64,000 bases of DNA from Sedimentitalea xiamensis (GCF_030164465.1 NZ_JASNJE010000019.1:19463-83462); one strand, 5' to 3'. Positions 43,074 through 53,527 are shown, counted from the stretch's first letter. Numbers and translations: made by a program. The notes: generated by a model from the sequence alone, not told the origin.

Positions 43074-43562
43074 TTATTCGATGATGACCAACGGGGTGCC
43101 GTATTCCACTGCCGCGCCGTCCTCGACGAGGATGCGTTTCACGATCCCGGACCTGGGGGCGGGAATATGGTTCATCGTCTTCATGGCTTCCACGATCAGC
43201 AGGGTGTCGCCTTCGGAAACGCTCGCGCCGACGGTCATGAAGGCGGGCGCATCCGGTTCGGGCTGCATGTAGACGGTGCCGACCATCGGCGACAGCACGG
43301 CTCCGGGATGGCTGGCGGGATCGTCGCTGTTGCCGGTCGGCGCTGCGGCGGCCACGGGTGCCGGGGCCGCGGATACGGCGGCCGGCGCCGGCGCGGGGGC
43401 GACGACGGCCGCCGCGGGGGCGGCCCGGCTGACGCGCACGTTCAGGCTGTCGTCCTCGCCATAGTCGCGCTTCACCTGCAATTCCGTGAGGTCGTTTTCC
43501 CGCAGCAATTCGGCCAGAGCTCTGATGAATGCCACGTCCGACTCGTGTTTGGTGTCTGTCAT
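43074..43562 (-). CDS. accB: acetyl-CoA carboxylase biotin carboxyl carrier protein
   Basis: This 162-residue protein has a short N-terminal part, an Ala-Pro-rich linker (about residues 48-80) and a C-terminal biotinyl domain with the lysine in VEAMKTM. It is first in accB-accC. The length fits AccB. The ATG is at 43562. Confidence 0.96.
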   Translation of the reverse strand: MTDTKHESDVAFIRALAELLRENDLTELQVKRDYGEDDSLNVRVSRAAPAAAVVAPAPAPAAVSAAPAPVAAAAPTGNSDDPASHPGAVLSPMVGTVYMQPEPDAPAFMTVGASVSEGDTLLIVEAMKTMNHIPAPRSGIVKRILVEDGAAVEYGTPLVIIE

Positions 43563-43707
43563 GTTGTCCTCGACCGGTTCTGCATTGCCCGTCTGTGTTG
43601 CGGGATTTTCCTGACGGCGCTTATAGGCGATGGTTTCTGCCGTGAAAAGCGCCCTTGGGTCGGCTCACCATGGCGGCAAACCCGGCGAATTTCCAGAGTT
43701 GTCGGGA

Positions 43708-44244
43708 TCAAAACGGCATTCCGGACAATTTGGAAACCAGTTCCGCCAGTTTCCGGGCCTGGAATTTGTCCAGGAGCCGGGCGCGATGGGTTTCCACGGT
43801 CCGGGGCGACAATTCCAGTTCGATCCCGATTTCCTTCGCGGAGCGGCCGCGGCAGGTCAGCATGGCGACTTCCCGTTCGCGTGGCGTCAACGTCACGACG
43901 GGCCGTTCGGCAGACATGTCGGCAAAGGACCAGATCCCGTGACGAAACGGGTCTTCCGGCGTCAGGGACTGACCCCGGACGCGGCACCAGAACAGATCGC
44001 CGGACAGGCGCCGCATGATCCGTTCGTCCATGTAGCGGCCGGTCTTTTGCAGAACGATCAGGCCGCGCGTGCCGATCCGGTCGAATTCCGCCTGGCTGGG
44101 ATAGAGCGACACGATCGGCATGTTGGCAAATTCGCCGGTCTGCCCGCCAAAGCTCGTGGCGAATTCGGCGTTGCATCGCCGTATGACGCGGTTTTCCAGT
44201 TCCGCCAGGCCAATCGGGGCATGTTCGAATGCGACGTCGCTCAT
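43708..44244 (-). CDS. PAS/LuxR-type transcriptional regulator
   Basis: This 178-residue protein has an N-terminal PAS-like domain (about residues 5-110; LAELENRVIRRCNAEFATSF and SLYPSQAEF) and a C-terminal LuxR HTH (about 115-178, with TLTPREREVAMLTCRGRSAK and LELSPRTVETHRARLLDKF). Start MSDVAFEH at 44244 is used. It is divergent from the thiolase operon with an 85-base gap, so it may control it. The signal sensed by PAS is unknown. Confidence 0.85.
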   Translation of the reverse strand: MSDVAFEHAPIGLAELENRVIRRCNAEFATSFGGQTGEFANMPIVSLYPSQAEFDRIGTRGLIVLQKTGRYMDERIMRRLSGDLFWCRVRGQSLTPEDPFRHGIWSFADMSAERPVVTLTPREREVAMLTCRGRSAKEIGIELELSPRTVETHRARLLDKFQARKLAELVSKLSGMPF

Positions 44245-44329
44245 GGTGTGATTGTGTCGGGTATTTCTACGGAATTGAAGAGCCGTGCCGGCGGACGATA
44301 GGATCCGCTCAACAGGAGGAGATTCCGAC

Positions 44330-45490
44330 ATGACCTATATCGCAGGCTGGGGCCACACGAAATTCGGCAAACTCGCGGATCAGGGGCTGGAGGATCTGAT
44401 CGTGTCCGCCGGTCGCGAAGCCCTGGCCGACGCAGGCCTGAGCGGCGCGGACGTGGACGGCATCTGGATCGGCCATTTCAACGGAGGGCTGGTGGCCGAC
44501 GGATTCCCGTCCTCGCTGGCGCTTCAGATCGATCCGGACCTGCGGTTCAAGCCCGCGACGCGGTTGGAAAACGCCTGCGCCTCCGGTTCTGCCGCGGTGT
44601 TTGCCGCCCGTCAGGCGATCCTGGCCGGCGAAGCCAGGGTCGCCCTTGTGATCGGGGTCGAGAAGATGACCCATCTCGCCAATGCGGAGGTCGCCGCCGC
44701 CCTGGGGCATGCGGCCTATCAGAAGGAAGAGGCGGGCCTGTCCTTTCCCGGTGTGTTCGCGCAATTCGCGCAGGCCTATTTCGATCGCTATGGGGATCAG
44801 AGCCGCGCGCTTGCCCGGATCGCCGCGAAGAACCATGGCAATTCCGTCAACAACCCGCTGGCGCAGTTGCAGAAACCGATGGATGAAGAGTTCTGCGCCA
44901 GCGTTTCGGACCGCAACCCGATCATCGCCGCGCCCCTGAAGAAAACGGATTGCTCGCTGGTCAGCGATGGCGCCGCTGCCCTGGTGCTGGTGGCGGAGGA
45001 CAGGCTTGGCGATGTGGCCAAGGCGGTTCACTTGCGCGGGGTGGCGCAGGTGAACGATCTGTTGCCGATGTCGAGACGCGATCTGCTGGCCTTCGAAGGA
45101 CCGCGCCGCGCCATCCATACCGCGTATGACCGGGCGTCGATCACCGTTTCGGACATCGATGTCGCCGAAGTGCATGACTGTTTCACGATTGCCGAGCTGA
45201 TGATCTACGAAGCGATGGGCCTGGCCGCGCATGGACATGCCGCCAATCTGCTGAAAGGCGGTGTCGTGCATGCGGGCGGGCGCCTGCCGGTGAACCTGAG
45301 CGGCGGGTTGAAAGCCAAGGGGCACCCGGTCGGCGCGTCCGGCGTGTCGATGCACACGCTCGTGGCGCGGCAGGTGCTGGGTCAGGCGGACGCGATGCAG
45401 CATCCGGGGGCGGAACTGGGGCTGGTGTTCAACATGGGCGGATCGGGCGTGGCGAACTATGCCAGCATTCTGGAAGGGACCAAGGCATGA
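44330..45490 (+). CDS. thiolase family protein (acetyl-CoA acetyltransferase / SCPx-type)
   Basis: This 386-residue thiolase of the lipid-transfer/SCP-x type has nucleophile Cys in ENACASGSAAVF and the later active-site segments VHDCFTIAEL and KAKGHPVGASGVS. The usual C-terminal GxCxG Cys is replaced by GGSGVA. The ATG at 44330 has AGGAGGAG ahead. It overlaps the acyl-CoA synthetase gene by four bases. The cleaved 3-ketoacyl-CoA is unknown. Confidence 0.88.
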   Translation: MTYIAGWGHTKFGKLADQGLEDLIVSAGREALADAGLSGADVDGIWIGHFNGGLVADGFPSSLALQIDPDLRFKPATRLENACASGSAAVFAARQAILAGEARVALVIGVEKMTHLANAEVAAALGHAAYQKEEAGLSFPGVFAQFAQAYFDRYGDQSRALARIAAKNHGNSVNNPLAQLQKPMDEEFCASVSDRNPIIAAPLKKTDCSLVSDGAAALVLVAEDRLGDVAKAVHLRGVAQVNDLLPMSRRDLLAFEGPRRAIHTAYDRASITVSDIDVAEVHDCFTIAELMIYEAMGLAAHGHAANLLKGGVVHAGGRLPVNLSGGLKAKGHPVGASGVSMHTLVARQVLGQADAMQHPGAELGLVFNMGGSGVANYASILEGTKA

Positions 45491-46995
45491 ATCTGGGAAA
45501 TTGGCTGTTTCGGCAGGCGACGGCGCACCCGGACCGCCCCGCCCTGTTCCTCGGGCGTCTGATGGTCGCGGATTATGCCACATTCCATCGCCGGGCCGCA
45601 GAGGTGGCCGGCTGGCTCGCCGGACGGGGTATCGCGCCCGGAGACCGCGTTGCGATCTTCATGAAGAATTGCCCCGACTACCTGATCGTACAATACGGGA
45701 TCTGGTATGCCGGTGCCGTCGCGGTGCCGATCAATGCCAAGCTGCATGGCCGCGAAGCAGCGTTCATCATCGGCAATGCGGAGGCCAGGCTGACCTTTGC
45801 CTCCGAAGGGTTGTTCGAAACGCTGCTGGAGGTCGACTCCGGGATGGAAACGCTTCTCGTGGATGGCGCGGACTACAGGGCGATCCAGCAATGCGACCCG
45901 CTGCCGGAACCGGTGGAAAGGGCGGCGGACGATCTGGCCTGGTTGTTCTACACGTCCGGAACGACCGGTCGCCCCAAGGGCGTGATGATCACCAACCGCA
46001 TGCTGATCGCGATGTCGCTGGCCTACCCGGTCGATGTGGATGCGGTCCATGCCGAAGACGCGGCGATCTATGCCGCTCCGATGAGCCACGGGGCGGGGAT
46101 CTACAACATTGTTCACGTGTTGGTCGGGGCGCGCCATGTCTGCCCTGAATCGGGCGGCTTTGACGAGGCGGAAATCTTCGATCTCGCGCGCCACTTCGGC
46201 AATGCGCAGATGTTCGCGGCACCGACGATGGTGAAGCGCATGACCGAAGCGGCGAAACGGTCCGGGGAAACCGGCGAAGGTTTGCGGACGGTGGTCTATG
46301 GCGGCGGGCCGATGTATGGCGCCGACATCATCGAGGCGGTCGCGCATTTCGGCCCGGTCTTCGTTCAGATCTACGGGCAGGGGGAATGTCCGATGGGCAT
46401 TTCCGCACTGTCCCGCCACGACGTTTGCGACCGCGCCCATCCGCGCTGGAAACAGCGGCTTGCCAGCGTCGGTCGGGCACAGGCGCCGGTCGAGGTCAGG
46501 ATCGGCGGACCGGACGGCGCATGGACCGCACAGGGCGAGCCGGGCGAAATCATGGTGCGCGGCGACGTGGTGATGCCGGGCTACTGGCAGGATCCGGAGG
46601 CCACGGCGAAGGCGCTGAAAGGCGGGTGGCTGATGACCGGCGACATGGGGTTCATGGACGAAGACGGCTATGTCACCATGCAGGACCGTTCCAAGGACAT
46701 GATCATCACCGGCGGCTCCAACGTCTACCCCCGCGAGGTGGAAGAGGTGCTTCTGACTCATCCGGGCGTGCGCGAGGTGTCGGTCGTCGGGCATCCGCAT
46801 CCGGATTGGGGCGAGATCGTCGTGGCCTTCGTGGTGGGCGATGCCGATCCGGGGGAACTGGATGCGCTGTGCATCGACAACATCGCACGGTTCAAGCGGC
46901 CAAAGAAGTATTTGCGGCTGCCCGACCTGCCGAAGAACAATTATGGCAAGGTTCTGAAGACGGAACTGCGCCGGATGCTGGAGGAAGATACATGA
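45487..46995 (+). CDS. AMP-forming acyl-CoA synthetase
   Basis: This 502-residue ANL-family ligase has phosphate-binding loop TSGTTGRPKGVMIT, the motif VYGGGPMYG and TGDMGFMDEDGYV. The C-terminal mobile domain with KDMIITGGSNVYPREVEEVL and the catalytic Lys near NNYGKVLK follow. It activates a carboxylic acid as the CoA ester, probably the substrate imported by the nearby Liv-type transporter. It overlaps both neighbours by four bases, so the three genes are coupled. Confidence 0.92.
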   Translation: MNLGNWLFRQATAHPDRPALFLGRLMVADYATFHRRAAEVAGWLAGRGIAPGDRVAIFMKNCPDYLIVQYGIWYAGAVAVPINAKLHGREAAFIIGNAEARLTFASEGLFETLLEVDSGMETLLVDGADYRAIQQCDPLPEPVERAADDLAWLFYTSGTTGRPKGVMITNRMLIAMSLAYPVDVDAVHAEDAAIYAAPMSHGAGIYNIVHVLVGARHVCPESGGFDEAEIFDLARHFGNAQMFAAPTMVKRMTEAAKRSGETGEGLRTVVYGGGPMYGADIIEAVAHFGPVFVQIYGQGECPMGISALSRHDVCDRAHPRWKQRLASVGRAQAPVEVRIGGPDGAWTAQGEPGEIMVRGDVVMPGYWQDPEATAKALKGGWLMTGDMGFMDEDGYVTMQDRSKDMIITGGSNVYPREVEEVLLTHPGVREVSVVGHPHPDWGEIVVAFVVGDADPGELDALCIDNIARFKRPKKYLRLPDLPKNNYGKVLKTELRRMLEEDT

Positions 46996-47795
46996 CGGAT
47001 CTGACGGGAAAAACCGCGCTGGTCACGGGATCGGTTCAGGGAATCGGTCTGGCCATCGCACGGGCGCTGGCCGGGGCGGGCGCGCGGATCGCGGTGCATG
47101 GCATCGCCGGGGACATGCAGATCGAGGAAGCCTGCAAGGACCTGCGAAAGGCCGGCGCGCCGCAGGCCGAATTCTTTCACGGCGACTTGCGAAATCCGGA
47201 TCGCATCGCGGAACTGATGTCCGCCGTTGATGCCTGGGGTGGGGCCGATATCCTGGTGAACAACGCCGGCATTCAGCATACCGCGCCCCTGGCCGACATG
47301 CCGGCGCAGACCTGGGATTCAATTCTTGCGATCAATCTGAGCGCGGCCTTTCACACGATGCAGGCCGCCATGCCGGCGATGGCCGAACGCGGCTATGGCC
47401 GGGTCATCAACATCTCTTCAGTGCACGGTCTGGTCGCCAGCAAGTTCAAGGCGCCCTATGTCGCCGCCAAGCATGGCCTGATCGGGTTGAGCAAGGTCGC
47501 GGCGCTGGAATATGCGGCGCAGGGCGACAGCCGGAAAGGCGGCGTGACCGTGAATTGCATCTGCCCCGGCTGGACCAATACCGCCATCATCGAACCGCAG
47601 ATCGAGGAACGGCTGGCGTCCTTCGGCGGAGACAGGGATGCGGCGATCGCGGATCTGATGAAGGAAAAGCAGCCCAGCCTGCGCGGGTCGGACCCGTCGG
47701 AAATCGGCGCTCTGGCGCTCTGGCTGTGCAACCCGGTGGCGCACAATATCACCGGGGCGGCGATTCCGGTCGACGGTGGCTGGACCGCGCAATAG
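46992..47795 (+). CDS. bdhA: SDR dehydrogenase, 3-hydroxybutyrate-dehydrogenase-like
   Basis: This 267-residue short-chain dehydrogenase has TALVTGSVQGIGLAIA (NAD-binding glycine motif), NNAG, catalytic Ser in NISSVHG and YVAAKHG with Tyr and Lys. The ending GAAIPVDGGWTAQ is that of 3-hydroxybutyrate dehydrogenases, so interconversion of 3-hydroxybutyrate and acetoacetate is proposed. The placement after a thiolase and a ligase would fit a short-chain acid pathway, though a different 3-hydroxyacid is possible. Confidence 0.85.
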   Translation: MTDLTGKTALVTGSVQGIGLAIARALAGAGARIAVHGIAGDMQIEEACKDLRKAGAPQAEFFHGDLRNPDRIAELMSAVDAWGGADILVNNAGIQHTAPLADMPAQTWDSILAINLSAAFHTMQAAMPAMAERGYGRVINISSVHGLVASKFKAPYVAAKHGLIGLSKVAALEYAAQGDSRKGGVTVNCICPGWTNTAIIEPQIEERLASFGGDRDAAIADLMKEKQPSLRGSDPSEIGALALWLCNPVAHNITGAAIPVDGGWTAQ

Positions 47796-47802
47796 CGTCG
47801 GG

Positions 47803-48072
47803 TCACTCGGACGCGGATTCGGCGTTTTCCGCCATTTCCTTGGCCTGTTGTTCCAGGATCTCCATGATCTTGATCTGAATGGCCGAAGGCGGGGCCGTTT
47901 TCTGTTCCTTCTGCGCGGCATGGTCGCGCTGGTGCGTCTCGGCAGAACCGGACCCGGCTGCCGGTTGCGCGATTTTCTGATCGGAGGCGGGTTCTGGCGG
48001 CGTCGGCGGCAGTGATGCCGGATGCCCGGTCGGCTGCGGGGCCAAGGCAGGCAAAGCGATAGGAAAGTTCAT
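47803..48072 (-). CDS. small proline/glutamine-rich hypothetical protein
   Basis: This 89-residue protein starts MNFPIALPALAPQPTG, followed by a low-complexity Pro/Ala/Gln/Ser part and a helical end AIQIKIMEILEQQAKEMAEN. A GGAG ribosome site lies about 8 bases before the ATG at 48072. No known domain. It converges on the dehydrogenase gene with 7 bases between. It may be a real short protein, but the disordered composition prevents assignment. Confidence 0.5.
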   Translation of the reverse strand: MNFPIALPALAPQPTGHPASLPPTPPEPASDQKIAQPAAGSGSAETHQRDHAAQKEQKTAPPSAIQIKIMEILEQQAKEMAENAESASE

Positions 48073-48309
48073 TCGATAGCTCCAACTACTGTCCGGAGCC
48101 CTCACCCGAGCATCATGATATTTCAATCCGGGTTAACGATTCCTGAAGCCGGACGTTTTCGACAAAGGATCGATACTCGAAAACGATTAAAAAGCCGGAT
48201 GTCTGAAATGGCCTCCCGATGCTCCGGCCTTTCTGGGGTAGCGGCGGCGAGGCCGGTTCCATTTTGGCTGGCTTCGCATCCACTCTTGCAGCAGTCGCCC
48301 CGCGCCCGG

Positions 48310-49065
48310 TCAGATCGCCAGATATTCGGCCCTAAGATCCGCGTTTCCGAGAACCTCGGCGGCGGACCCGTCGAACACGATGCCGCCGGTGTCCAGGATA
48401 ACCGCGCGGTCCGCCAGTTCCAGCGCGCGCACGGCGTTCTGTTCCACGATGACGGTGGTCATGCCCTGTTCCTTGATGTGGATCAGCGTCTTTTCGATCT
48501 CATCCACGATGACCGGGGCCAAACCTTCATAGGGTTCATCCAGCAGCAATACCTTGATGTCGCGGGCCAGAGCCCGCGCAATGGCCAGCATCTGCTGTTC
48601 TCCACCGGACAGGGTCACGCCTTCCTGGTTGCGGCGTTCGCCCAGGCGCGGGAAAAGTTCGTAGAGCCGTTCGATGGACCAGCCCACGGGCGGGGCGATC
48701 TGCGCCAGCTTCAGGTTTTCCTCGACCGTGAGCCCGGCGAAGATGCGGCGGTCTTCCGGGACAAGGCCCAGTCCGACAGTCGCGGCCTCGTAGCTGGTCA
48801 TGTTGTGCAAAGGCTGGTGATCGAGCCAGATCTCGCCGTGCTTCACCTGCGGGTTGCCCAGCCGGGCGATAGAGCGCAGGGTCGATGTCTTGCCGGCCCC
48901 GTTGCGCCCAAGGAGGGCGAGAATCTCGCCTTCGTGCACGTTGAAGCTGATGCCCTGAACGATATAGCTTTCGCCATAATAGGCATGCACGTCCCAAACC
49001 GACAGAAACGCCGGTGCGGTGGTCGCCATGTTGGCGTTCTTGGAAAAGTCCGGTTTGACGTTCAT
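48310..49065 (-). CDS. livF: Liv-type ABC transporter ATP-binding protein
   Basis: This 251-residue ATPase has Walker A GRNGAGKTS, signature LSGGEQQML and Walker B LLLDEPYEG. LivF-type features include RIFAGLTVEENL. It is last of the five-gene importer. The operon order is binding protein, livH, livM, livG, livF. An alternative start, 12 codons further in, is less likely. Confidence 0.93.
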   Translation of the reverse strand: MNVKPDFSKNANMATTAPAFLSVWDVHAYYGESYIVQGISFNVHEGEILALLGRNGAGKTSTLRSIARLGNPQVKHGEIWLDHQPLHNMTSYEAATVGLGLVPEDRRIFAGLTVEENLKLAQIAPPVGWSIERLYELFPRLGERRNQEGVTLSGGEQQMLAIARALARDIKVLLLDEPYEGLAPVIVDEIEKTLIHIKEQGMTTVIVEQNAVRALELADRAVILDTGGIVFDGSAAEVLGNADLRAEYLAI

Positions 49066-49076
49066 GGTCCTCTCCC

Positions 49077-49832
49077 TTACGCGCTTTCGCCCAGATACGC
49101 TTCGCGCACCTTGGGGTTACCCTTGATGTTCTGCGGGTCGTCTTCGACCAGCGGCGTGCCCTGCGCCAGAACCGTGATCCTGTCGGCCAGCGAAAACACA
49201 ACATGCATGTCGTGCTCGATGATCGCGATGGTGATATCGCGGTCTTCCTTGATCTGTTTCAGGAGATCGATGGTGTTGTTGGTGTCGGCCCGCGCCATCC
49301 CGGCGGTCGGTTCGTCCAGCAGCAGCAGGCGCGGTTCCTGGGACAGGCACATGCCGATTTCCAGCCGCCGCTTGTCGCCGCGGGACATCGCCGCGGCATG
49401 CATGTCGCGCTTGTCGATCATTTTCATGTCGACAAGCATCGCTTCGGCCTTTTCGACCACGTCCTTCTGGGACGGGATCGAGGTTATCGCATTCAGTTCG
49501 AACGCCCCGTCGCGCTTGGCGAAACAGGGGATCATCATGTTTTCCATGACCGTGAGATCCCCGAAGATTTCCGGTGTCTGGAAGACGCGGGAAATACCCA
49601 TCTGGTTGATTTCGTATGGCGCGCGTCCAAGCACCGACTGGCCGTCGAACATGACGCTGCCGGTGTCCGGGATCAGCTTGCCGACGAGACAGTTCAAAAG
49701 CGTGGACTTGCCGGCGCCGTTGGGGCCGATGATGGCATGCACGGTGTTTTCTTTCACCGACAGGTTCACGTTTCCAAGGGCCTGCAACCCACCGAAGCGC
49801 TTGTTCACGCCTTTGACTTCAAGGATTCCCAT
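49077..49832 (-). CDS. livG: Liv-type ABC transporter ATP-binding protein
   Basis: This 251-residue ATPase has Walker A GPNGAGKST and Walker B LLLLDEPTAGM. The signature reads MSRGDKRRLEIGM rather than the usual LSGGQ, a variant often seen in LivG-type subunits of Rhodobacteraceae. The LivG pattern GISRVFQTPEIFGDLTVMEN is clear. It lies between livM and livF, with gaps of 11-12 bases. Confidence 0.93.
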   Translation of the reverse strand: MGILEVKGVNKRFGGLQALGNVNLSVKENTVHAIIGPNGAGKSTLLNCLVGKLIPDTGSVMFDGQSVLGRAPYEINQMGISRVFQTPEIFGDLTVMENMMIPCFAKRDGAFELNAITSIPSQKDVVEKAEAMLVDMKMIDKRDMHAAAMSRGDKRRLEIGMCLSQEPRLLLLDEPTAGMARADTNNTIDLLKQIKEDRDITIAIIEHDMHVVFSLADRITVLAQGTPLVEDDPQNIKGNPKVREAYLGESA

Positions 49833-49844
49833 GCGACTGTCTCC

Positions 49845-51038
49845 CTATTCCGCAGGCTCTGTGGATTTTGTGGTCTCGTCCTTGGCTCCGGGGGTCTTGC
49901 TGCGGAGCCAGGCCGCGATCCGCTGGCCGCCTTCGACCAGCCCGCCGGGCAGGAAGATCACCACCAGCATGAACAGGATGCCCAGGGTCAGATGCCAGCC
50001 CTTGCCGATGAACGGGTGGATGATGAAGACCATGAAGTCTTCCAGCCCGTCCGGCATGAAGGCGAACCACTGGTGCAGCACGGAATCGTTGATCTTGGAA
50101 AAGATGTTTTCGAAGTATTTGATGAACCCGGCGCCCAGGATCGGCCCGATCAGCGTGCCGGCGCCGCCGAGGATGGTCATAAGAACCACCTCGCCGCTGG
50201 CGGTCCACTGCATGCGCTCGGCCCCGGCCAGCGGGTCCATGGAGGCCATCAGCCCCCCGGCCAGCCCGGCATACATGCCCGAGATGACAAAGGCCGCCAG
50301 TGTGTAGGGACGGGTGTTCAACCCGGTGAAGTTCATTCGCTGCTGGTTGGACTTCACCGCCTTCAGCATCAGACCGAAGGGCGACCGGAAGATACGGATG
50401 GACAGGTAGACAGCCGCCAGCATGAACAGCGCGCACATGTAGTAGCCCGCGTTGAAGTCAAAGGACCATGGCCCCATGTCCAGCGTGTAGGTGGAACGCA
50501 TTTCGAGACCGAACAGGTTCGTCACGGTCGGGCTGTCCGGCCCCATCAGGTATTGCGGATCGTCGTTATAGACCTGCAGCCCGGTTTCGCCATTGGTGAT
50601 CGGCGTCAGCACCGAATAGGCCAGGGCAAAGGACATCTGGGCGAAGGCCAGCGTCAGGATCGAGAAATAGATCCCCGAGCGGCGCAGGCTGACATAGCCG
50701 ATGACCAGCGCGAAAAGGCCGGAGACGATGACCGCCAGGATGATCGCCGGGACCACGTTCATGCTCAGCAGCTTGAACATCCAGACCGCGGAATAGGACC
50801 CGACGCCCAGGAATGCGGCATGGCCGAAGGACAGATAACCGGTCAGGCCGAACAGGATATTGAACCCGACGGCGAAGATCCCGAAGATCACGAACCGCTG
50901 CATCAGGTCGGGATAGCCGGCGTTGAATTGCGCCATGGCCGATCCCTCCGGAAACGGGTTCAGGATGAAGGGGGCGAACATGGTCAGCAGGGTGACGATG
51001 ATCAGCAGGGTGGCGTCACGCTTGTCGAGTCCGAGCAT
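49845..51038 (-). CDS. livM: Liv-type ABC transporter permease
   Basis: This 397-residue polytopic permease has about nine to ten spans and the LivM pattern: [41 protein letters not shown], then [19 protein letters not shown]. It lies 4 bases after livH. A longer soluble insert at about residues 150-200 lies between helices. The substrate is not predicted. Confidence 0.93.
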   Translation of the reverse strand: MLGLDKRDATLLIIVTLLTMFAPFILNPFPEGSAMAQFNAGYPDLMQRFVIFGIFAVGFNILFGLTGYLSFGHAAFLGVGSYSAVWMFKLLSMNVVPAIILAVIVSGLFALVIGYVSLRRSGIYFSILTLAFAQMSFALAYSVLTPITNGETGLQVYNDDPQYLMGPDSPTVTNLFGLEMRSTYTLDMGPWSFDFNAGYYMCALFMLAAVYLSIRIFRSPFGLMLKAVKSNQQRMNFTGLNTRPYTLAAFVISGMYAGLAGGLMASMDPLAGAERMQWTASGEVVLMTILGGAGTLIGPILGAGFIKYFENIFSKINDSVLHQWFAFMPDGLEDFMVFIIHPFIGKGWHLTLGILFMLVVIFLPGGLVEGGQRIAAWLRSKTPGAKDETTKSTEPAE

Positions 51039-51042
51039 CGGA

Positions 51043-52083
51043 TTATTCCTCCATCACGCCTTTGCGGCCCATCAGGCCGCGCGGGCGGGTGAGCAGAATG
51101 ATGATTGCGACCAGGTAGATGATGATCTGGTCGATGCCGGGCAGCAGGCTTTTCACCTCGTTCATCGAGGCGAAGCTTTCCAGAATGCCCAGCAGGAAAC
51201 CGGCCAGCACCGCGCCCGGCAGGCTGCCCATGCCGCCGACGACCACGACGACGAAGGACAGCACGAGGAAATCCATGCCCATGTGATAGTTCGGCGAGTT
51301 GATCGGCGCATACATCACGCCCGCCAGCCCCGCGACGGCGGCGGCGATGCCGAACATGATGGTGAAGCGGCGGTCGATGTTGATGCCGAGCAGGCCGACG
51401 GTCTCGCGGTCGGCCATCCCCGCGCGCACCACCATGCCGAAGGTGGTGAACTGGAGGAACGCGAAAACGGCGCCGATGATGGCGGCTGCGAACAGGAAAT
51501 AGACCAGGCGCCAGTAGGGATAGATGATCACGTTGGGATCAAAACCCAGCAGCACTCCGAAATCCAGCGACCCGCGAAAGACCTCCGGCGCGCCGGTCGG
51601 GATCGGGTTGGCGCCATAGAAATACTTGATGATCTCTTGCAGGACGATGGCCAGGCCGAACGTCACCAGGATCTGGTCGGCGTGGGGCCGGTTGTAGAAA
51701 TGCTTGATCAGGCCGCGTTCCATGATGAAGCCGATGGCGACCATCACCGGGATCGCGAACAGGATCGCGAGAGGGACCGACCAGTCGATGATGGCCGCGC
51801 CCAGTTCCGGGCCGAACCAGGTCTCGACATAGGTGTTTTCCACCTTCAGCGGATTGCCGAGAAAGTCCTTCTGGGTTTCGTCTATGGTGATATAGCCGAG
51901 GGTCAGGATCTTGTTCAGGGTCACGGCGCAGAACGCGCCGATCATGAACAGGGCGCCGTGGGCGAAGTTGACCACGCCCAACGTGCCGAAGATCAGGGTC
52001 AGCCCCAGGGCGATCAGCGCATAGGCCGATCCCTTGTCCAGGCCGTTCAGAATTTGCAGGATGATTGCGTCCATTGTCCCCAC
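51043..52083 (-). CDS. livH: Liv-type ABC transporter permease
   Basis: This 346-residue polytopic permease of the LivH family has [19 protein letters not shown] and [14 protein letters not shown] in its first half and [20 protein letters not shown] near the end. An extra loop at about residues 50-90 ([16 protein letters not shown]) makes it longer than E. coli LivH. It is followed by livM. It transports branched-chain amino acids, amides or organic acids in different systems. Confidence 0.93.
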   Translation of the reverse strand: MGTMDAIILQILNGLDKGSAYALIALGLTLIFGTLGVVNFAHGALFMIGAFCAVTLNKILTLGYITIDETQKDFLGNPLKVENTYVETWFGPELGAAIIDWSVPLAILFAIPVMVAIGFIMERGLIKHFYNRPHADQILVTFGLAIVLQEIIKYFYGANPIPTGAPEVFRGSLDFGVLLGFDPNVIIYPYWRLVYFLFAAAIIGAVFAFLQFTTFGMVVRAGMADRETVGLLGINIDRRFTIMFGIAAAVAGLAGVMYAPINSPNYHMGMDFLVLSFVVVVVGGMGSLPGAVLAGFLLGILESFASMNEVKSLLPGIDQIIIYLVAIIILLTRPRGLMGRKGVMEE

Positions 52084-52162
52084 CTGTTGGTCCGGGCTGG
52101 CATCTGTTGCGTGTCAGACGGCATGGTCGACCGCGCCTCGCGCGGTCGACCGGGTTTGCGGA

Positions 52163-53527
52163 TCAGGCTCCGGGGTTGCAGGACCCCAGGTCGCCGCCGG
52201 CGAACATCGGGTGGTCCGGCGCATAGGTGACCTGCTCGGCCGGAGTGACCTCGACGATTTCAACGAGATCGAACTCGTTGCTCGGGTTTTCAGCCCCGCG
52301 CACGACCAGCACGTCCTTGAAGCACTGGTGATCGTCGGCGCGATAGAGCGTCGGCCCGTTGCCGAGACCGTCGAACTCGAACCCTTCGAGCGCTTCGACC
52401 ACGGCGCAGGGGTCGAAGCTGCCCGCGCGGGTCACGGCATCGGCGTAAAGCAGCGCCTGCGCATAGCAGGTCTGCGCGGCCTGGGACGGCGGGAAGCCGT
52501 ATTTTTCGCCAAAGGATTTCACGAAGGCGTTGGTGCCCGTGTAGCGCGATCCCATCTGGTTCTCGAGTTTCCAGTCCCAGTTCTGCGAGCCGACGATGCC
52601 CTTGATGTTGGCGCCTGCGCCCTTGGCCATCAGCTCGGAATAGAGCGGCACGACGATCTCGAAGTTCTTGCCGTTCACCTGCTTTTCGCGCAGGCCGAAC
52701 TGAACTGCGTTGGTCAGCGAGTTGACCATGTTCCCGCCGTAGTGGTTCAGAACCAGAACGTCGGCACCGGAGTTCAGAACCGGCGCGATATACGAGGAGA
52801 AATCGGTCGCGGCGAGCGGGGTGAGCACGTTCTCGACGGTTTCCCAACCCAGGGCTTCGGTCGCGGCCTGGATCGATTCCTGCTGCGTCCAGCCCCAGGT
52901 GTAATCCGCGGTCAGGTGGTAGGCGCGGCGGTCGTCACCATAAAGGCTGCGCAGCACCGGCGCGAGGGCCGCGCCTGACATGTAGGCATTGAAGAAGTGG
53001 CGGAAACCGTTGGCCTTCTTGTCCTTGCCCGTGGTGTCGTTGGAATGGGTGAGGCCGGCCATGAAGATGACGCCGGCTTCCTGGCAGAGGCCCTGAACGG
53101 CCACGGCGACGCCCGAAGAGGAACCGCCGGTGATCATCACCGCGCCGTCCTTTTCGATCATCGACTTGGCGCTGGCGCGGGCGGCGTCGGACTTGGTCTG
53201 GGTGTCTCCGGTGACGAACTCGACCTTCTTGCCCAGGATGCCGGTGCCGTCCAGAACCTTGGAACTGAAGGTGCTCAACATGCCGCCGTCGCCGCCGCCG
53301 TTCAGATGCTCGACCGCCAGTTCGTAGGCGCGCAGCTCATCGGCGCCTTCGTCTGCGTAGGGGCCGGTCTGAGGCACGTTGAAGCCCAGCGTGACCGAAC
53401 CGCCGGTGGGCGCGTTGGTGAACGCGGACGCCGAGCCGGCTGTGAAGATCGTGGGCAACGCGATGCCTGCACTGCCAACGGCGCCGGTCTTGAGCAACCC
53501 GCGGCGTGTAAAGTTCGACTTGGACAT
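52163..53527 (-). CDS. Liv-type periplasmic substrate-binding protein
   Basis: This 454-residue type I binding protein has a Tat-like signal (FTRRGLLKTGAVGSAGIAL) and a LivJ/FmdD-type fold: LGFNVPQTGPYADEGADELR, LNGGGDGGMLSTFS, and the late segment CYAQALLYADAVTRAGSFDP. It is the first gene of the importer, with livH following after 79 bases. The substrate could be a carboxylic acid, an amide or a branched amino acid; the nearby acyl-CoA synthetase favours an acid. A 231-base regulatory gap separates it from the XRE regulator. Confidence 0.92.
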   Translation of the reverse strand: MSKSNFTRRGLLKTGAVGSAGIALPTIFTAGSASAFTNAPTGGSVTLGFNVPQTGPYADEGADELRAYELAVEHLNGGGDGGMLSTFSSKVLDGTGILGKKVEFVTGDTQTKSDAARASAKSMIEKDGAVMITGGSSSGVAVAVQGLCQEAGVIFMAGLTHSNDTTGKDKKANGFRHFFNAYMSGAALAPVLRSLYGDDRRAYHLTADYTWGWTQQESIQAATEALGWETVENVLTPLAATDFSSYIAPVLNSGADVLVLNHYGGNMVNSLTNAVQFGLREKQVNGKNFEIVVPLYSELMAKGAGANIKGIVGSQNWDWKLENQMGSRYTGTNAFVKSFGEKYGFPPSQAAQTCYAQALLYADAVTRAGSFDPCAVVEALEGFEFDGLGNGPTLYRADDHQCFKDVLVVRGAENPSNEFDLVEIVEVTPAEQVTYAPDHPMFAGGDLGSCNPGA

